The position numbers and the translations under genes were made by a program. Below the pieces are notes generated by a model. That model had not been told where the DNA came from and did not search any database. It saw only the letters and a list, made by a program, of their open reading frames with translations. 64,000 nucleotides of DNA from Brachyhypopomus gauderio (lineage: Eukaryota; Chordata; Actinopteri; Gymnotiformes; Hypopomidae): NCBI RefSeq assembly GCF_052324685.1, contig NC_135218.1, forward strand, positions 23,449,851-23,513,850. Reading direction: 5' to 3'. The number at the start of each line of letters is the position of its first letter. Within the stretch, counting starts at the first letter, position 1. Below are positions 62,341-64,000 of this stretch, piece by piece.

Positions 62341-63442
62341 GTACCTTCAGGGTAGTAAACATGATACCATGCTCTCCATGCTGCACACATGGATCCATGA
62401 GGTCTTCAATCAGACTGACCTCTGACCCCAAGTTCCTTATCCTGACACACATACAAAAAAAACAGAATCAGACACTTTGACAGATCCAGGAGCGCCTTGG
62501 TCCTGATCTCTGGTCAGCCCGATTCACCATCGCTCCACTACTGTGGAATGGAAACAACTGCCTTTTATTTCATTGTAATGAAGCCAGATCTTAATTAAAC
62601 AGCTGGCCGAAACGTTTAAATCTGGAGAAATCTGGGACAAGTCCGACTTTTCAGAATGATGATCTGAACAGCTTCTTGTGCTGATCCGTGTATCACATAC
62701 CGGGCACGCAGTACCACATAGAGGAAAACAGGAAACAGATCATCCATGGACCACAGGAAGTCCTGCTTCAGCAGTGAAAGTACTTCCTGGGTTATCTCCT
62801 CGAAGGTCAACTGGATCACCTGAAGCTTGTCTGAGGGAGTGAAGGTAGTGCTGCAGAAACCAAAGCAGAAAACCATTCAAGAAGACTGTTGAACCAAAGT
62901 GATTCCACTGCAGCTCAGAAGAACATCGTAACTGAACCTTATCTGCTGCAGAGTCTCCACAGCTGAAGCAAAGCAGGCATCTTTAGTGCTGGAAAGAACC
63001 TGTGTAGACACACACAGATACAGATTATACAGAGCAAGATCAGGGTACTGTTAACTCAAGCAGTGTTTGACATCGCCTGCAGGCGTAACTCACGACCGTA
63101 CCCACGTTAACACCACACGCGTGCAGTGAAAGAGTCTCTACCTGCTGCTCCTGTCCATGGAGCACAACACCGACGGGCCAGAACTTCCTACAAGAACACA
63201 GACACAGTGGTGAAGGGCTGACACGCAGGCCACTGTGTGTGTGTGTGTGTGTGTGCGTGTCTCACCGCTGCACTCCGAGGAAGGCGAGGAGCGCGTGGTC
63301 GGGCTGCTTGTTGAGGCGCAGCACACACTCCCAGTACACGTCGTCCTCCTTCTCCTTGTCCAGCGCGTAGAGGGTGAAGAGTGGAGGGTAGAGACGCGGC
63401 AGCAGCACACACAGCAGCAGAGCACAGCTGCTCACCACACGC
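62109..63442 (-). CDS. als2: Alsin (ALS2), C-terminal part with VPS9 domain; runs off the right edge
   Basis: Guanine-nucleotide exchange factor for Rab5 and modulator of Rac1 on endosomes; loss causes juvenile motor neuron disease in humans. Six 3' coding exons are present (5' to 3'): 63266-63442, 63142-63187, 62938-62999, 62701-62850, 62345-62441, 62109-62147. They encode the last 189 residues. The VPS9 exchange domain is clear: [18 protein letters not shown], then [53 protein letters not shown] and [20 protein letters not shown], then [14 protein letters not shown] and HGIMFTTLK. The end [12 protein letters not shown] is on a 39-bp terminal exon. The N-terminal RCC1-like, DH/PH and MORN parts must lie beyond position 64000. 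The order mpp4-als2 matches human 2q33. Confidence 0.95.
62301..62340. repeat. (TG)n microsatellite at an als2 donor
   Basis: About 20 TG units end 4-5 bp from the donor of the als2 exon at 62345-62441. In the als2 transcript this is a CA repeat just after the splice site. Confidence 0.95.
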
Positions 63443-63454
63443 CTGGGGCCACAC

Positions 63455-63950
63455 ACACACACATTATATATACATATACACACACACACACATTATATAT
63501 ACATATACACACACACACACACATTATATATACACACACACACACATTATATATACATATACACACACACACACATTATATATACATATACACACACACA
63601 CACACATTATATACACACACACACGCACACACACACATTATATATACATATACACACACACACACACACATTATATATACATATACACACACACACACAT
63701 TATATATACATATACACACACACACATTATATATACACACACACATTATATATACATATACACACACACACATTATATATACATATACACACACACACAT
63801 TATATACACACACACACACATTATATATACATATACACACACACACACATTATATATACATATACACACACACATTATATATACATATACACACACACAC
63901 ATTATATACACACACACACACATTATATATACATATACACACACACACAT

Positions 63951-63982
<32 letters not shown>

Positions 63983-64000
63983 TTATATACACACACACAC
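63455..64000. repeat. Compound (CA)n / TTATATATACATATA minisatellite, open at the right edge
   Basis: Over 540 bp of (CA)5-12 blocks alternating with ATTATATATACATATACAC modules. It begins about 12 bp from the acceptor of the als2 exon at 63266-63442 and continues beyond the window. Confidence 0.97.

Overview
This window is a piece of a teleost fish nuclear genome. Every gene is split by spliceosomal introns with vertebrate-type GT-AG junctions, and the deduced proteins align end to end with vertebrate families as I remember them. The non-coding DNA is rich in (CA)n and (TG)n tracts, minisatellites, hAT-like elements and L2-like LINE tails. An egg-coat ZP gene with a trefoil domain also fits a fish. 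I cannot name the species.

Layout from left to right. 1-4150 is gene-free and holds a 198-bp hAT-type MITE. 4947-16578 (minus) is sucla2, 11 coding exons. 17067-18261 (plus) is nudt15, head-to-head with sucla2 across a 488-bp shared promoter. 18836-22997 (plus) is itm2b. 26292-36101 (minus) is abi2. 36736-41617 (minus) is cyp20a1. 41873-42745 is a hAT-like element. 43083-45503 (plus) is an egg-coat ZP/trefoil gene. 45728-49456 (minus) is tmem237, tail-to-tail with the ZP gene. 50534-56934 (minus) is mpp4. A 49-bp minisatellite lies beyond its start. The 3' end of als2 (minus, stop at 62109) runs off the right edge through a CA/TATA-rich repeat. I traced all coding exons by reading splice sites and checking phase. 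Each complete gene sums to a whole number of codons, close to the length I remember for its human orthologue; abi2 is the exception, longer by one proline-rich cassette.

The genes are housekeeping or tissue-specific and do not form one pathway: TCA cycle (sucla2), nucleotide-pool sanitation (nudt15), BRICHOS membrane protein (itm2b), WAVE/actin regulation (abi2), orphan P450 (cyp20a1), egg envelope (ZP), ciliary transition zone (tmem237), photoreceptor MAGUK (mpp4) and Rab5/Rac GEF (als2). sucla2-nudt15-itm2b matches human 13q14.2; abi2-cyp20a1-tmem237-mpp4-als2 matches human 2q33. The window therefore holds a junction of two synteny blocks.

I found no wholly new biological system. The observations most worth a second look are these: the als2 3'UTR minisatellite, whose unit is a copy of the gene's own last coding residues plus stop and carries CACGTG palindromes; tandem repeats touching splice sites in consecutive abi2 introns; four tandem ATGGCGTA-bearing units in the sucla2/nudt15 promoter; a 1.7-kb transposon caught inside a minisatellite; microexons in mpp4 and tmem237; and a GC-AG intron plus an altered heme-loop residue in cyp20a1.
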